A stretch of 64,000 bases of DNA, taken from Streptomyces venezuelae. Its GTDB lineage: Bacteria > Actinomycetota > Actinomycetes > Streptomycetales > Streptomycetaceae. Under the pieces are notes generated by a model that worked only from the letters and a program-made list of their open reading frames with translations, had not been told where the DNA came from and ran no database searches. The stretch is taken from NCBI RefSeq assembly GCF_008642275.1, contig NZ_CP029189.1, positions 4,748,501-4,812,500 of the forward strand. The letters run 5' to 3'. Position numbers and translations under genes: made by a program. Shown in pieces: positions 17,482 through 27,555 of the stretch; the first letter of the stretch is position 1; every line of letters begins with the position of its first letter.

Positions 17482-18386
17482 TGGTAGAGGGTTCCCGTGT
17501 TGACCACCGGCTGCGCGGCGCGGTCGCCGCACAGGACGACCATCAGGTTCGAGACCATGGCCGCCTTGCGCTCCGGATCCAGGTCCACGATGTCCTGCTC
17601 CGCCAGCCGGTTCAGTGCCAGTTCGACCATGCCCACCGCGCCCTCCACGATCTGCTTGCGGGCCGCCACGACCGCGCCCGCCTGCTGGCGCTGGAGCATC
17701 GCGGAGGCGATCTCCGGAGCGTACGCGAGGTGGGTGAAGCGGGACTCGATGATGTGCACCCCGGCCGCGTCGACACGGTCGCGCAGTTCGGCCGCCAGCT
17801 TCTCGGTGATCTCCTCGGCGTTGCCGCGCAGCGACAGGCCGCCCTCCTCGTGCGCGTCGTAGGGGTACTCGATGGCGATGTGCCGGACCGCCGCCTCGGT
17901 CTGGGTCTCGACGAACTCCGTGAAGTCCTCGACCTCGAAGGTGGCCCGGGCCGTGTCCTCGACCCGCCACACCGCGACCGCCGCCAGCTCGATCGGGTTG
18001 CCGTAGGCGTCGTTGACCTTCAGGACGGCCGTCTCGTGGTTGCGCACCCGGGTGGAGATCTTCTCGCGGGAGGTCAGCGGGTTGACCCAGCGCAGCCCGT
18101 CGGCCCGGATGGTGCCCTTGTAACGGCCGAACAGCTGGACGACGCGGGTCTCACCCGGGGCCACCGTGTTCAGCCCGCACAGCACCAACGTGGAGACGAG
18201 GCTCAGGAGTACGCCGAGGGATATCAGGACCGCCTTGGCCGCGACGGCCGCGGCCAGCGAGCCGGCCACGATCAGACCGGCACTCGCCGGCAGGCCCAGC
18301 AGTCCGAGCAGCAACGCCGGGCCGCCGCCGATGCTGTGCGCGGTGAACTCCCGTACTCCGTCAGGGGTGGCGTTTTCGTTCGTCAT
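17478..18386 (-). CDS. SPFH domain / band 7 protein (slipin-like)
   Basis: 302 residues. There are two hydrophobic N-terminal segments ([37 protein letters not shown]), then the SPFH domain starting [29 protein letters not shown] and running to about residue 220 ([25 protein letters not shown]), and a helical tail. SPFH proteins form oligomeric rings that organise membrane microdomains. The gene heads a two-gene operon with the RHH protein. Confidence 0.9.
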   Translation of the reverse strand: MTNENATPDGVREFTAHSIGGGPALLLGLLGLPASAGLIVAGSLAAAVAAKAVLISLGVLLSLVSTLVLCGLNTVAPGETRVVQLFGRYKGTIRADGLRWVNPLTSREKISTRVRNHETAVLKVNDAYGNPIELAAVAVWRVEDTARATFEVEDFTEFVETQTEAAVRHIAIEYPYDAHEEGGLSLRGNAEEITEKLAAELRDRVDAAGVHIIESRFTHLAYAPEIASAMLQRQQAGAVVAARKQIVEGAVGMVELALNRLAEQDIVDLDPERKAAMVSNLMVVLCGDRAAQPVVNTGTLYQ

Positions 18387-18430
18387 GTTTTGCCCCGTTT
18401 CTCAGTTCGCGGCCGGTCGGGCCGTCTAGC

Positions 18431-18446
18431 AAAGTGATATCACTTT
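18431..18446. promoter_or_regulatory. perfect 16-bp palindrome upstream of the SPFH operon
   Basis: AAAGTGATATCACTTT is fully self-complementary and lies 45 bp upstream of the SPFH start and about 170 bp upstream of the penicillin-binding protein. Its AT-richness stands out from the surroundings, as expected of an operator. The adjacent RHH protein is the obvious candidate ligand (inference). Confidence 0.65.
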
Positions 18447-18618
18447 TTTGCGCTACAGCAACCCATCGGCTTAGGTGAGCGTCGGTTCCCTTGAAGTGGG
18501 TGCTGATTCTCACGTCCGAAATGACCGCAATTGGTCATGGTTGGCCAACTTTTGTCACAGCCTGCGGTGTTAGCTTTCTGAGCTGACGTCGGGGGGGAAA
18601 TCGAGCGGAGCGGGAGCG

Positions 18619-20892
18619 ATGGGCCGAGCAGAAGTGCGTAAGGCGCAGCAGCAGCGCGGTGCGCGGCGTGCGCCGAGCGGACGCGCGCAGGGCACCGAAG
18701 GAAGCGGAAGTACCGGCAAACGCACGGGCATACGCCGCTTCTTCACCTGGAAGAAGATCCTGGGCACGTTCTTCGGGCTGGCCCTGCTCGGTATGGGCGC
18801 GCTGGTAGCCCTGTACTTCTACGTCGAAGAGCCGAACCCCAACACGCAGGCGCTCCAGCAGAGCAACGTCTACAAGTACGCAGACGGCACGGTCATGGCC
18901 AGCAAGGGCAAGGTCAACCGCGAGATCCTGCCGATCGACAAGATCCCCATGGACGTGCAGGAAGCGTTCATCGCGATCGAGAACAAGTCCTTCCGCAGCG
19001 ACCAGGGCGTCGACTTCAAGGGCCTGGCCCGTGGTCTGTGGAACACCGCGACCGGACGCGGCAAGGCCGGTGGCTCCACGATCACCCAGCAGTACGTCAA
19101 GAACTACTACCTGACGCAGGAGCAGACGCCGACCCGCAAGCTCAAGGAGCTGGTGATCTCCCTCAAGGTCGACCAGCGCATGAAGAAGCCCGAGATCCTC
19201 GCGGGTTACCTCAACACGAGCTACTTCGGCCGCGGCGCCTACGGCATCCAGGCCGCCGCCCAGGCGTACTACGGCGTCGACGCCGAGAAGCTGACGCTGG
19301 AACAGGGCGCCTACCTGGCCACCCTCGTCCAGGCCCCCAGCCAGTACGACTGGTCGACCGCCAGCGACGACACCAAGAAGCGGATCAAGATCCGCTACGA
19401 CGCGACGCTCGTCAACATGGTCGACATGAAGAAGCTGGACGAGACCAAGCGCCAGACGATGAAGTTCGCGGAGCCGATCCCGCCGCAGCCGCCGGCCGGC
19501 ATGGACGGCCAGAAGGGCTACCTCGTCCAGGCGGCCGAGGCCGAGCTCAACGCCCAGGGCGTCGAGCGGAAGCTGATCGACGCCGGCGGCTGGACGTTCA
19601 CGCTGAACATCGACCCCAAGAAGCAGGAAGCGCTGGAGAAGGCCGTCGAGGAGGAGCTGGAGTCCAAGCTCGACCGCAAGGACACCAAGGGCCGGCCCCA
19701 GGACCAGAGCGTGCAGGCCGGTGCCACCTCCGTCGACCCGAAGACCGGCGCGATCGTCGCGATGTACGGCGGCACGAGCCTGAAGGACCACTGGTCCAGC
19801 AACGCCCTGCGCAAGGACTACCAGCCGGGCTCCACCTTCAAGCCGGTCGTGCTCGCCAGCGCCCTGGAGAACGGCGCGAAGACCCAGGACGACAAGCCGA
19901 TCACGCCGATGGCGCTCTACGACGGCACCAGCAAGCGCCCGGTCGTCGGCAGCGACATCCCGTTCGCCCCGCAGAACCAGGAGAACCGCAACTTCGGCGA
20001 CCCGATGATGACGGTCCAGGACGCGACCAACTCCTCGGTGAACTCCGTCTACGCGCAGATGATCGTGGACGTCAAGCCGGCCAACGTGAAGAAGACCGCG
20101 CTCCAGGTCGGCATGAAGGACCGTGAGGGCTGGCCGGCGGACAAGCCGGCCATGGCCCTCGGCACCATGAGCGCCAACACCGTGGAGATGGCGGCCGTCT
20201 ACGCCACCCTCGACAACCACGGCAAGAAGGTCACGCCGAGCATCGTCAAGAAGGCCGAGCACAAGGACCGCGAGGTCGAGCCGGTCCAGGCCGTGGGTTC
20301 CCAGGCCATCAGCCGCAAGACCGCCGACACCGTCACCAAGGTGCTCACGGGCGTCGTCAACGACGAGGGCGCCTCCGGCAACAAGGTCCGCAGCAGCGCC
20401 TACGAGGCCGCCGGCAAGACCGGTACCACCGAGAACAACTTCTCCGGCTGGTTCGCCGGTTACACCCCCGAGCTCGTCACCGTCGTCGCGATCTTCGGCG
20501 AGGAGCCCGGCACCGCCAAGCAGGTCACCCTGACCGGTACGGCCGGCCTCGGCCGACTGGGCGGTTCCAGCTTCCCCGCCTCGATCTGGAAGGCGTACAC
20601 CCTGTCCGCGCTCAAGGGCGCGGACACCGGCAAGTTCCAGCTGACCGAGGCCGAGATGGGCGCCGTGCAGACGCCGTCCCGCAGCGCCTCGCCGACCCCG
20701 TCGCCGTCGCCGTCCTCCAGCGCGCCTGCGGCCAGCAGCAGCCCGCCGCAGTCCCCGACGCCGACCCCGACGCCCACGGCGACGAAGACGAACCCGGCGA
20801 CGCCCACGCCGACCCCGACCCCGACGCCCACGGCGACCAAGACCAACGGTCCCAAGCCGCCGGACCCGCCGCTGCTCCTGCCCGAGCACTAG
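18619..20892 (+). CDS. class A penicillin-binding protein (transglycosylase/transpeptidase)
   Basis: 757 residues. A basic cytoplasmic tail, then one anchor helix (ILGTFFGLALLGMGALVALYFYV). The GT51 transglycosylase domain follows, with catalytic Glu in AIENKSF, GGSTITQQYVKNYYL, and NTSYFGRGAYGIQAAA. The transpeptidase domain has the active-site Ser in PGSTFKP (about residue 405), SSVNSVYA, and KTGTT (about residue 600). In GT motif 1 the usual ED...H.G reads EN...D.G. The last ~60 residues are a low-complexity Pro/Thr/Ser tail. It builds and cross-links peptidoglycan outside the membrane. Confidence 0.95.
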   Translation: MGRAEVRKAQQQRGARRAPSGRAQGTEGSGSTGKRTGIRRFFTWKKILGTFFGLALLGMGALVALYFYVEEPNPNTQALQQSNVYKYADGTVMASKGKVNREILPIDKIPMDVQEAFIAIENKSFRSDQGVDFKGLARGLWNTATGRGKAGGSTITQQYVKNYYLTQEQTPTRKLKELVISLKVDQRMKKPEILAGYLNTSYFGRGAYGIQAAAQAYYGVDAEKLTLEQGAYLATLVQAPSQYDWSTASDDTKKRIKIRYDATLVNMVDMKKLDETKRQTMKFAEPIPPQPPAGMDGQKGYLVQAAEAELNAQGVERKLIDAGGWTFTLNIDPKKQEALEKAVEEELESKLDRKDTKGRPQDQSVQAGATSVDPKTGAIVAMYGGTSLKDHWSSNALRKDYQPGSTFKPVVLASALENGAKTQDDKPITPMALYDGTSKRPVVGSDIPFAPQNQENRNFGDPMMTVQDATNSSVNSVYAQMIVDVKPANVKKTALQVGMKDREGWPADKPAMALGTMSANTVEMAAVYATLDNHGKKVTPSIVKKAEHKDREVEPVQAVGSQAISRKTADTVTKVLTGVVNDEGASGNKVRSSAYEAAGKTGTTENNFSGWFAGYTPELVTVVAIFGEEPGTAKQVTLTGTAGLGRLGGSSFPASIWKAYTLSALKGADTGKFQLTEAEMGAVQTPSRSASPTPSPSPSSSAPAASSSPPQSPTPTPTPTATKTNPATPTPTPTPTPTATKTNGPKPPDPPLLLPEH

Positions 20893-20913
20893 GCACCGTC
20901 GGCACACGACACA

Positions 20914-20951
20914 CCGCCGCCCCGCAGCCTCGAAAGGCTGCGGGGCGGCGG
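20914..20951. terminator. bidirectional hairpin between pbp and the phosphatase gene
   Basis: Perfect 17-bp stem CCGCCGCCCCGCAGCCT / AGGCTGCGGGGCGGCGG with a CGAA tetraloop, 21 bases after one stop and 19 bases before the other (convergent). Confidence 0.75.
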
Positions 20952-20970
20952 TCTTCGTCTCGGCCCGCGA

Positions 20971-23271
20971 TCAGCGCCGCCCGGGCCCCGGCAGCGACAG
21001 CTCGAACCAGACGACCTTCCCGCTGCTGAGCCGCGTGGCCCCCCAGCGGCGGGCCATCCGGTTGACCAGGAACAGGCCGCGCCCGCCCTCGTCGGTGTCC
21101 CGCGCCCGGCGCTGGCGCGGCAGCTGCGGCGAGTCGTCGCCGACCTCGCAGCGCAGTACGTCCGTACGCAGCAGACGCAGGGTCACCGGCCGCTCCGCGT
21201 ACCGGACGGCATTGGTGACCACCTCGCTGACCAGCAGCTCCAGCGAGTCCTCCAGCTCCTCCAGGCCCCACCGGGTCAGCGCGCGGCGGGCGAACCGGCG
21301 GGCCCGGCCCGGAGCGGTCTCCTCCGGGTCCAGGAACCAGTACGCGACGTCGCTGGGCGCGATCCCGTCGAACCGGGCCGCGAGCAGCGCGATGTCGTCG
21401 TCCCGGTCACCCGGGCCGAGCATGTCCAGGACGTCGTCGCAGAGCGCCTCCAGCGGCGGCGGATGGTCCAGACCGGTCAGCTGGGCGGTGGTGGCCAGAC
21501 GCTCGCGGAGCTGCTCGATGCCGGTCCACACGTCCCGCAGGCGCGACTCCACCAGGCCGTCGGTGTACAGCAGCAGGGTGCCCCCGGCGGGCGCGTCCAG
21601 CTCCACGGCCTCGAAGTCCACGCCGCCGACGCCGATGGGGGCGCCGGGGGGTACGCGGAGCACTTCGGCGCGGCCGCCCAGGTGCAGCAGCACCGGCGGC
21701 GGATGGCCCGCGTTGGCGATGGTGATCCGGTGCGCGACGGGATCGTAGACGGCGTACAGGCAGGTGGCCATGCGGTCGGAGCCGAGGCGCTGCGCCTGCT
21801 CGTCCAGGTGGTGCAGGACCTCGGCGGGCGGCAGGTCCAGCTGCGCGAGGGTCTGCGCGGTGGTGCGGAGCTGACCCATGATCGCGGCGGAGGTCATGGA
21901 GTGGCCCATGACGTCGCCGACGACGAGCGCGACCCGGCTGCCGGGCAGCGGTATGGCGTCGTACCAGTCGCCGCCGACCCGGGCCGTCTCGGCCGCGGGC
22001 AGGTAGCGGGAGGCGAGCCGCACCCCGGTGGGCTGCGGGAGGCTGTCGGGCAGCATGGTGCGCTGCAGCTCGTCGGCGATGTACGCCTCGCGGCCGTACA
22101 GGACCGCCTTGTCGATGCCGAGCGCGGTGTGGGTGGCCAGCTGGGCGGCGACCAGCAGGTCGTTCTGCTCGAAGGCGGGCCGCTCGGGGCTGCGCAGGAA
22201 GACGGCGGCGCCGATCACCCGGCGGCGGCCGCGCAGGGGCGCGAGGACGGCCCGGTCGCCGCCCGGCAGCGGGTGGTCGACGCCGAGCAGCTCGGGCAGT
22301 GCGGCCCGGGCGGCGGCGGAGGACCCGAAGACGGGCCGTACGCCGCGCAGCACCTCGGCGAGCGCGCCGCCGGGCCGGATCTCGCACAGTTCGGCCGCGG
22401 GCAGGTCACCCTGCGGGCCGACCAGCGGCAACTGGCTGAAGTCGAGCTCGCCGGTGGCCCCCGCGGCCCCGGCGAGGTCCATCCCCGCGCCGATGGTGCT
22501 GCTGATGTCGGTCAGATCGTCGATCGGCCGGAGCCGGTCGGTGCGCCGGAGCCTTAAAACGACCGGGCCGACGGGCCGCTCGTCACCGACCGGGAGCGGG
22601 TCGCGCAGATAGACGAGGATGGCGTCGGAGAAGGTCGGCACGGTGGCCCGGCACAGGCCCAGCACGATCTCGTCGAGGTCGATGCCGCGGGCGATCCGCC
22701 GGGTGGCGGCGCCGACGAAGCGCAGCCGGTCCCCCTCCCGGCGCGCGGCGGTCATCTCCCCGGAACCCCCGGCCGGTACGGAGCTCCCGCCGCTGCCGTG
22801 GCGTCCGGCTCCGCCGTCACCGCTCGCGACCGGGCCGGCCGCAAGGCCGTCGGCGTCGTCGTTCATGTCGTCGCTCCCGTCGCGCGGGCGCGGGGCCTCG
22901 GCGGGACCTCCGTGACCGGCGGCTCCGACCGCCGCGTCGCGGGCGCTCGCACCGGGCCGGGGGCGGGCCGCGCCCTGGCCGGGCTCCGCCGCGGCGGGTA
23001 CCTCGCCGGGGGTGGCCGCGGACGCGTTGCGGCGGGGCCGGGGGAGCCCGGCGGAACCGCCCGCGCCCGCCGCGGAGCGGGCCGCGCGCACGTCGGAGGC
23101 CGCCGCGGCCTTGCCGCCCGGCTCCGCCGCCGGGCCCGCGTCGGCGCCCGGCGCATGCGTGCGCACGGCCTCGGTGGCGGCGATGGGCGCCTTGCCGTGG
23201 CCGGCCTCGTCCGTACCTCCGCCGGAGGCGACGGGCTGCGGGCCCTCCTGGGAGGTGGGGTACTCCGTCAC
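20971..23271 (-). CDS. SpoIIE-type serine phosphatase with GAF-like and ATPase domains
   Basis: 766 residues in three parts. After a ~160-residue low-complexity Ala/Gly/Pro N-terminus comes a GAF-like sensor (about 180-400). Then a PP2C/SpoIIE phosphatase domain follows (ARVGGDWYDAIPLPGSRVALVVGDVMGHSM, with metal-binding Asp residues; LYTDGLVE; DRDDDIALL). The C-terminus is a HATPase/anti-sigma-factor kinase domain (ELLVSEVVTNAVRYAERPVTL, GGRGLFLV). This combination controls partner-switching sigma-factor pathways. The GTG at 23271 begins VTEYPTSQEG; its Shine-Dalgarno is weak and the frame stays open 30 codons upstream, so the start is uncertain. Confidence 0.88.
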   Translation of the reverse strand: MTEYPTSQEGPQPVASGGGTDEAGHGKAPIAATEAVRTHAPGADAGPAAEPGGKAAAASDVRAARSAAGAGGSAGLPRPRRNASAATPGEVPAAAEPGQGAARPRPGASARDAAVGAAGHGGPAEAPRPRDGSDDMNDDADGLAAGPVASGDGGAGRHGSGGSSVPAGGSGEMTAARREGDRLRFVGAATRRIARGIDLDEIVLGLCRATVPTFSDAILVYLRDPLPVGDERPVGPVVLRLRRTDRLRPIDDLTDISSTIGAGMDLAGAAGATGELDFSQLPLVGPQGDLPAAELCEIRPGGALAEVLRGVRPVFGSSAAARAALPELLGVDHPLPGGDRAVLAPLRGRRRVIGAAVFLRSPERPAFEQNDLLVAAQLATHTALGIDKAVLYGREAYIADELQRTMLPDSLPQPTGVRLASRYLPAAETARVGGDWYDAIPLPGSRVALVVGDVMGHSMTSAAIMGQLRTTAQTLAQLDLPPAEVLHHLDEQAQRLGSDRMATCLYAVYDPVAHRITIANAGHPPPVLLHLGGRAEVLRVPPGAPIGVGGVDFEAVELDAPAGGTLLLYTDGLVESRLRDVWTGIEQLRERLATTAQLTGLDHPPPLEALCDDVLDMLGPGDRDDDIALLAARFDGIAPSDVAYWFLDPEETAPGRARRFARRALTRWGLEELEDSLELLVSEVVTNAVRYAERPVTLRLLRTDVLRCEVGDDSPQLPRQRRARDTDEGGRGLFLVNRMARRWGATRLSSGKVVWFELSLPGPGRR

Positions 23272-23581
23272 GCGTGGATTTCCGTCCGTTTGCGCTCGAT
23301 GTGCGCTGCACTCAACTCGGTCAGTCGCGGTATACCCGCTCAGCGGCCCGGGCACCATCACCCCGAGGTTCCTGCCCCAAACTTCTCTCCCAACCTCCGG
23401 CCGGGAGGCGCCCCCTGACGGACCCCCATCTCCTCGTCACCCTGCGTCGTGCGTCCGACCTCCGGTCACATCCCGTACGTGGAGCGACACTTGCACAGTG
23501 GTGCGGCCACCGCACCGTCCCGCGCGCGTGATCTCGTGGAGGACGATCCTACGTTTGAACCCTGGGGGCGCATCAAGGGTC

Positions 23582-24301
23582 TCATGACGTCATATGCGCC
23601 GGGGTGCGGTCCCAGTCCTCCGGAAGGGCCGGAATCCTCCAGGCCGGATCCGGCCGCCAGTCCTCCCAGCCGTCGGAGAACGGGGCACCCCAGTCGCTGA
23701 TCACCCCGACCGCCGTGCGGCCGGCCTCCCGTACGCGGTCGGCCTGCTCACGGTCCATCAGGCCGCACCGCTGCGCCTGCGCGAACTCGTCCTCGTCCAG
23801 CCACTTCCAGCTGCGGTCCGGGTAGACGGCGATGTCCAGGAAGTGGTCCACCGAGTCCACCCCGCCCGCCCAGCGCGAGCGCGGCTCCTCCAGGTTCACG
23901 TACCAGTTCTTGAACTGCCAGCCGGGGCCCCAGAACAGCCACACCGACCAGGGGTCCCCGGGCCGGGCCAGCTTCAGGACACCGCCGCCGAACCAGCGCG
24001 ACCGTGCGGTCGTCCGCGGAGCCGTGTAGCGGGTGGCGAGCGGTTCCTCGTGGACGGAGGTGCCGTCGGCCAGGACCGGCTTGACGCACTCGGTGCCGGG
24101 GGCCATCCACACCGCCAGCAGCTCGTCCGTGTCCTGGACCACGGTCACCGGGCGGCAGATGTGGACCGGGCCCTTCAGTCCCGGGGCGTGATCGCGGTAG
24201 CGCCAGAGGACCTGCTCCCCGGGCGTCCAGCGCGGGCCCTGCGCGGGGCTCCGCGGCGCGCTCCGCGCCGCGGAGCCCCCGGGCTTGGAAGTACCTGTCA
24301 T
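23582..24301 (-). CDS. DUF402 family protein
   Basis: 239 residues with the DUF402/FomD-like fold: QVLWRYRDHAPGLKGPVHICRPVTVVQDTDELLAVWMAPGT, then the family core WFWGPGWQFKNWYVNLEEP...DSVDHFLDIAVYPDRSWKWLDEDEF, whose acidic residues (D..D...DEDEF) bind metal in characterised nucleoside-diphosphatase relatives. It is a predicted cytosolic phosphatase. TAAGAT sits exactly 6 bases before the ATG, suggesting a leaderless transcript. Confidence 0.85.
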   Translation of the reverse strand: MTGTSKPGGSAARSAPRSPAQGPRWTPGEQVLWRYRDHAPGLKGPVHICRPVTVVQDTDELLAVWMAPGTECVKPVLADGTSVHEEPLATRYTAPRTTARSRWFGGGVLKLARPGDPWSVWLFWGPGWQFKNWYVNLEEPRSRWAGGVDSVDHFLDIAVYPDRSWKWLDEDEFAQAQRCGLMDREQADRVREAGRTAVGVISDWGAPFSDGWEDWRPDPAWRIPALPEDWDRTPAHMTS

Positions 24302-24411
24302 GCGCAGATCTTAGGGCGGAGGTCCCCGCGCCCGCTGCGGTGCAGGTCACCGGGGGGTCCGGCGATCGGAATCGACCGGATCCGGCCCCCGCCCGAGGGG
24401 GGCTGCAGGGG

Positions 24412-25815
24412 TCAGGGGTGTGTCATGCGCAGTACGTCCAGGGCCTCGTCGAGCTGCTCCAGGGTGAGGGCGCCGCGCTCGATGTAACCGGATTCCAGGA
24501 CCACCTCCCTGATGGTCCTGCGCTCGGCGAGGGACCGCTTGGCGACCTTGGCGGCCTCCTCGTAGCCGATGTAGCGGTTGAGCGGGGTGACCACGGAGGG
24601 CGAGGACTCGGCGTATTCCCTGGCCCGGTCCTCGTTGGCGGTGATTCCGTCGACCGTGCGGTCGGCCAGCAGGCGGCTCGCGCTGCCGAGCAGCCGGATC
24701 GATTCGAGGAGGTTCCTGGCCATCACCGGCAGCATCACGTTGAGCTCGAAGTTGCCGGCCGCGCCCGCCACGGCGACGGCCGCGTCGTTCCCCATGACCT
24801 GGGCGGCGACCATCAGGACGGCCTCCGGGACCACCGGATTGACCTTCCCCGGCATGATCGAGGAGCCCGGCTGGAGATCCGGGAGATTGATTTCGGCCAA
24901 ACCGGTGCGCGGTCCGGAAGCCATCCAGCGAAGGTCGTTGGAGATCTTCGTGAGGGAGACGGCGATCGTGCGGAGCATTCCGGAGGTCTCCACGAGGGCG
25001 TCCCGGGCCCCCTGGGCCTCGAAGTGGTCGCGGGCCTCGGTCAGCGGCAGGCCGGTCGTGGCGGCGACCTCGGCGATCACCGCGGCGGAGAACCCGGGCG
25101 GGGTGTTGATGCCGGTGCCCACCGCGGTGCCGCCCAGCGGCAGCTCGGCCAGCCGGGGCAGGGCCGCCCGCAGCCGCTCGACGCCGTAGCGGATCTGGGC
25201 GGCGTACCCGCCGAACTCCTGGCCGAGGGTGACCGGGGTGGCGTCCATCAGGTGGGTCCGCCCGGCCTTGACGACCTGCGCGAACGCGGACGCCTTGCGC
25301 TCCAGCGCGGCGGCCAGGTGCTCCAGGGCCGGGATCAGCTCGCCGGTGACGGCGGCGGTGGCGGCGATGTGGATGGACGACGGGAACACGTCGTTGGAGC
25401 TCTGCGAGGCGTTGACGTGGTCGTTGGGGTGGACCTCGCGGCCCAGGCGCTCGGTGGCGAGGGTGGCGATCACCTCGTTGGTGTTCATGTTGGACGAGGT
25501 TCCGGAGCCGGTCTGGAAGACGTCCACGGGGAAGTGGTCGTCCCAGCGCCCGTCCGCGACCTCGGCGGCGGCGGAGCGGATGGCGTCGGCGACGTCCTCG
25601 TCCACGACACCGAGCTTCGCGTTCACCACCGCGGCCGCGGCCTTGATCCGGGCGAGTGCCTCGATGTGGGCGCGTTCCAACCGCTGCCCCGAGACGGGGA
25701 AGTTCTCGACCGCGCGCTGGGTCTGGGCACGCCATTTGGCGTGCCGGGGCACCCGTACGTCACCCATGGAGTCGTGCTCGGTCCGGAACGCGTCGGCCTG
25801 CTGGTCATCCGTCAT
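24412..25815 (-). CDS. fumC: fumarate hydratase, class II
   Basis: A 467-residue class II fumarase/aspartase superfamily enzyme. Conserved segments: [45 protein letters not shown] (catalytic His), GTAVGTGIN, and the signature [11 protein letters not shown] with the catalytic Ser loop. It interconverts fumarate and malate in the TCA cycle and needs no iron-sulphur cluster. ATG 25815 is chosen because GGAGG lies 7 bases upstream; the open frame further 5' is not family sequence. A second, class I fumarase lies 5 kb away at 29505. Confidence 0.96.
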   Translation of the reverse strand: MTDDQQADAFRTEHDSMGDVRVPRHAKWRAQTQRAVENFPVSGQRLERAHIEALARIKAAAAVVNAKLGVVDEDVADAIRSAAAEVADGRWDDHFPVDVFQTGSGTSSNMNTNEVIATLATERLGREVHPNDHVNASQSSNDVFPSSIHIAATAAVTGELIPALEHLAAALERKASAFAQVVKAGRTHLMDATPVTLGQEFGGYAAQIRYGVERLRAALPRLAELPLGGTAVGTGINTPPGFSAAVIAEVAATTGLPLTEARDHFEAQGARDALVETSGMLRTIAVSLTKISNDLRWMASGPRTGLAEINLPDLQPGSSIMPGKVNPVVPEAVLMVAAQVMGNDAAVAVAGAAGNFELNVMLPVMARNLLESIRLLGSASRLLADRTVDGITANEDRAREYAESSPSVVTPLNRYIGYEEAAKVAKRSLAERRTIREVVLESGYIERGALTLEQLDEALDVLRMTHP

Positions 25816-25924
25816 TTCTGTGACCTCCTCAAAAAGTTGAGCAATTGTCTTGTTCGAACTGTTCCCAACTCCCCTACCGGCCAGTAAATACCGGGGGTAA
25901 CACCCATATCCGGGGAGGCGTTCC

Positions 25925-27454
25925 ATGGCACGTGCCCGTACGAGACCCATGCTCAGATCTACCTTCGCCGCCGCCGCGGCGATCGCGGCCGCCCTCGGGG
26001 GTGTCACCGCCGTCACCCCCATGGCCCAGGCGGCACCGGCCTCCGGGGCCGTCGCCGTGCCGCTGTCGCCCGAGCTGGAGGCCATCCGGGCCGCGGAGGC
26101 CACCAAGATCTACGGCGACCCCGCCGTGCGCCCGCTGAACGAGCGGAAAACAGGCCTGATCTCGCTGGGCGACAGCGAGATTTCGGGCGAAGGCGTCGGC
26201 AACTACGACCCCGCGACCAACACGCCGAACAACCAGTGCCACCGCTCGCCGGACTCGGCGATCCACCGCACCGGCATCCCGGCCGACCTGACCTTCAACG
26301 TCGCCTGCTCCGGCGGCTACACCGGCAACATCAGGATCGGCGGCACCAAGCAGTACGCCGACGAGCTGGTGCAGAGCGACAACCTGGCCGTCAAGGCGCG
26401 CAACGCGAAGATCAAGATGGTCCTGCTGGTCGCCGGGGCCAACGACGACCTCCAGTTCGGCCCGGTCATGACCGACTGCGTGACCCGCTGGGTGCTCATC
26501 CAGGGCACCTGCGAGCCCAAGTACGGGCCCGGCTGGCAGGCACGCGTCGACGGCCTGAAGCCCAAGGTGGAGGCCACCGTCGCGGACCTCAGGACCGTCA
26601 TGCGCGACGCCGGCTACGCCGACTCCGACTACAAGCTCGTCGTGATGGGCTACCCCAGCCCCATCGGCCCCGACTTCTACGACAACCCGAACTTCCCCGG
26701 CAAGCTGCCCGGCGGCTGCGCCGGCTACGACTCCGACGCCGCCTGGGGCCGCAACTACGCCGTGCCCGCCTTCGAGAAGGGCATGCGCGCCGCGGCCCTC
26801 GCCTCCGGCGCGATCTACCTCGACAACTCGCGGCTCTTCCACGGCCACGAGGTCTGCATGGAGGACACCTGGGCCCGCGGCCTCTACCTGGACCTCGGGG
26901 ACCACTTCCCGTGGGACGAGAACACCGCCCGCCAGTCCTTCCACCCCAACTACCGCGGCCACGGCGCCTTCGCGTCCTGCCTGACCCAGCTCTACGCGTC
27001 GGGCCTGCGCGAGGCCTCCTGTGCCGACCCCGCGAGCACCGGGACGCCCGTCCTGCAGGCCGGAGCCTGGGACGACAAGTTCAAGCCCCTCAAGAACGAG
27101 GCCACCGGCAACTGCCTCGACGCCTTCGGCGGCTCCAGCGCCGACGAAACCAAGATCGTCGGCTGGGACTGCCACGGCGGCCGCAACCAGGGCTGGTGGT
27201 ACGACACCGCCCGCAAGTCCCTCCACATCGAACTGACCCAGGACCGCTGCCTCGACGCCCCCGGTGCCAACTACGGCTCCGGCACCGGCCTGATCATCTG
27301 GAACTGCCACGGCGGCGCCAACCAGCAGTTCGTCCGCGACGGCGCCACCTACCGCCCCGCCGCCGCCCCGGGCATGTGCCTGACGGTGGCCGCCGCCCAC
27401 GAACCGCTGCGCCTGCAGACCTGCAACGGATCCGCGAACCAGCGCTTCGCATAA
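25925..27454 (+). CDS. secreted SGNH/GDSL hydrolase with C-terminal ricin-type lectin domain
   Basis: 509 residues. A Sec signal peptide ends near AQA-AP (residue ~37). The SGNH hydrolase domain starts at [13 protein letters not shown] (nucleophile S84, block I), followed by SGGYTGN (block II Gly), GANDD (block III Asn) and a late [11 protein letters not shown] with the catalytic His near residue 340. The last ~130 residues are a ricin B-type beta-trefoil (CLDAFGG..., [18 protein letters not shown]..., CHGGANQQF), which binds carbohydrate. It probably deacylates or de-esterifies a polysaccharide outside the cell. Confidence 0.9.
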   Translation: MARARTRPMLRSTFAAAAAIAAALGGVTAVTPMAQAAPASGAVAVPLSPELEAIRAAEATKIYGDPAVRPLNERKTGLISLGDSEISGEGVGNYDPATNTPNNQCHRSPDSAIHRTGIPADLTFNVACSGGYTGNIRIGGTKQYADELVQSDNLAVKARNAKIKMVLLVAGANDDLQFGPVMTDCVTRWVLIQGTCEPKYGPGWQARVDGLKPKVEATVADLRTVMRDAGYADSDYKLVVMGYPSPIGPDFYDNPNFPGKLPGGCAGYDSDAAWGRNYAVPAFEKGMRAAALASGAIYLDNSRLFHGHEVCMEDTWARGLYLDLGDHFPWDENTARQSFHPNYRGHGAFASCLTQLYASGLREASCADPASTGTPVLQAGAWDDKFKPLKNEATGNCLDAFGGSSADETKIVGWDCHGGRNQGWWYDTARKSLHIELTQDRCLDAPGANYGSGTGLIIWNCHGGANQQFVRDGATYRPAAAPGMCLTVAAAHEPLRLQTCNGSANQRFA

Positions 27455-27509
27455 CCGCCCCGCACCCGCAGACCCCCCACGCCCGGCCGGCGCACCCCGG
27501 CCGGGTGTT

Positions 27510-27533
27510 CCCGTACCCGTACCCGTACCCGTA
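27510..27533. repeat. hexanucleotide tandem repeat (CCCGTA)4
   Basis: Four perfect tandem copies of CCCGTA lie between the hydrolase gene and the convergent phosphodiesterase gene. A simple microsatellite, prone to slippage; no function visible. Confidence 0.85.
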
Positions 27534-27555
27534 CCGCTTCCGGCCCCGGCCCCCG

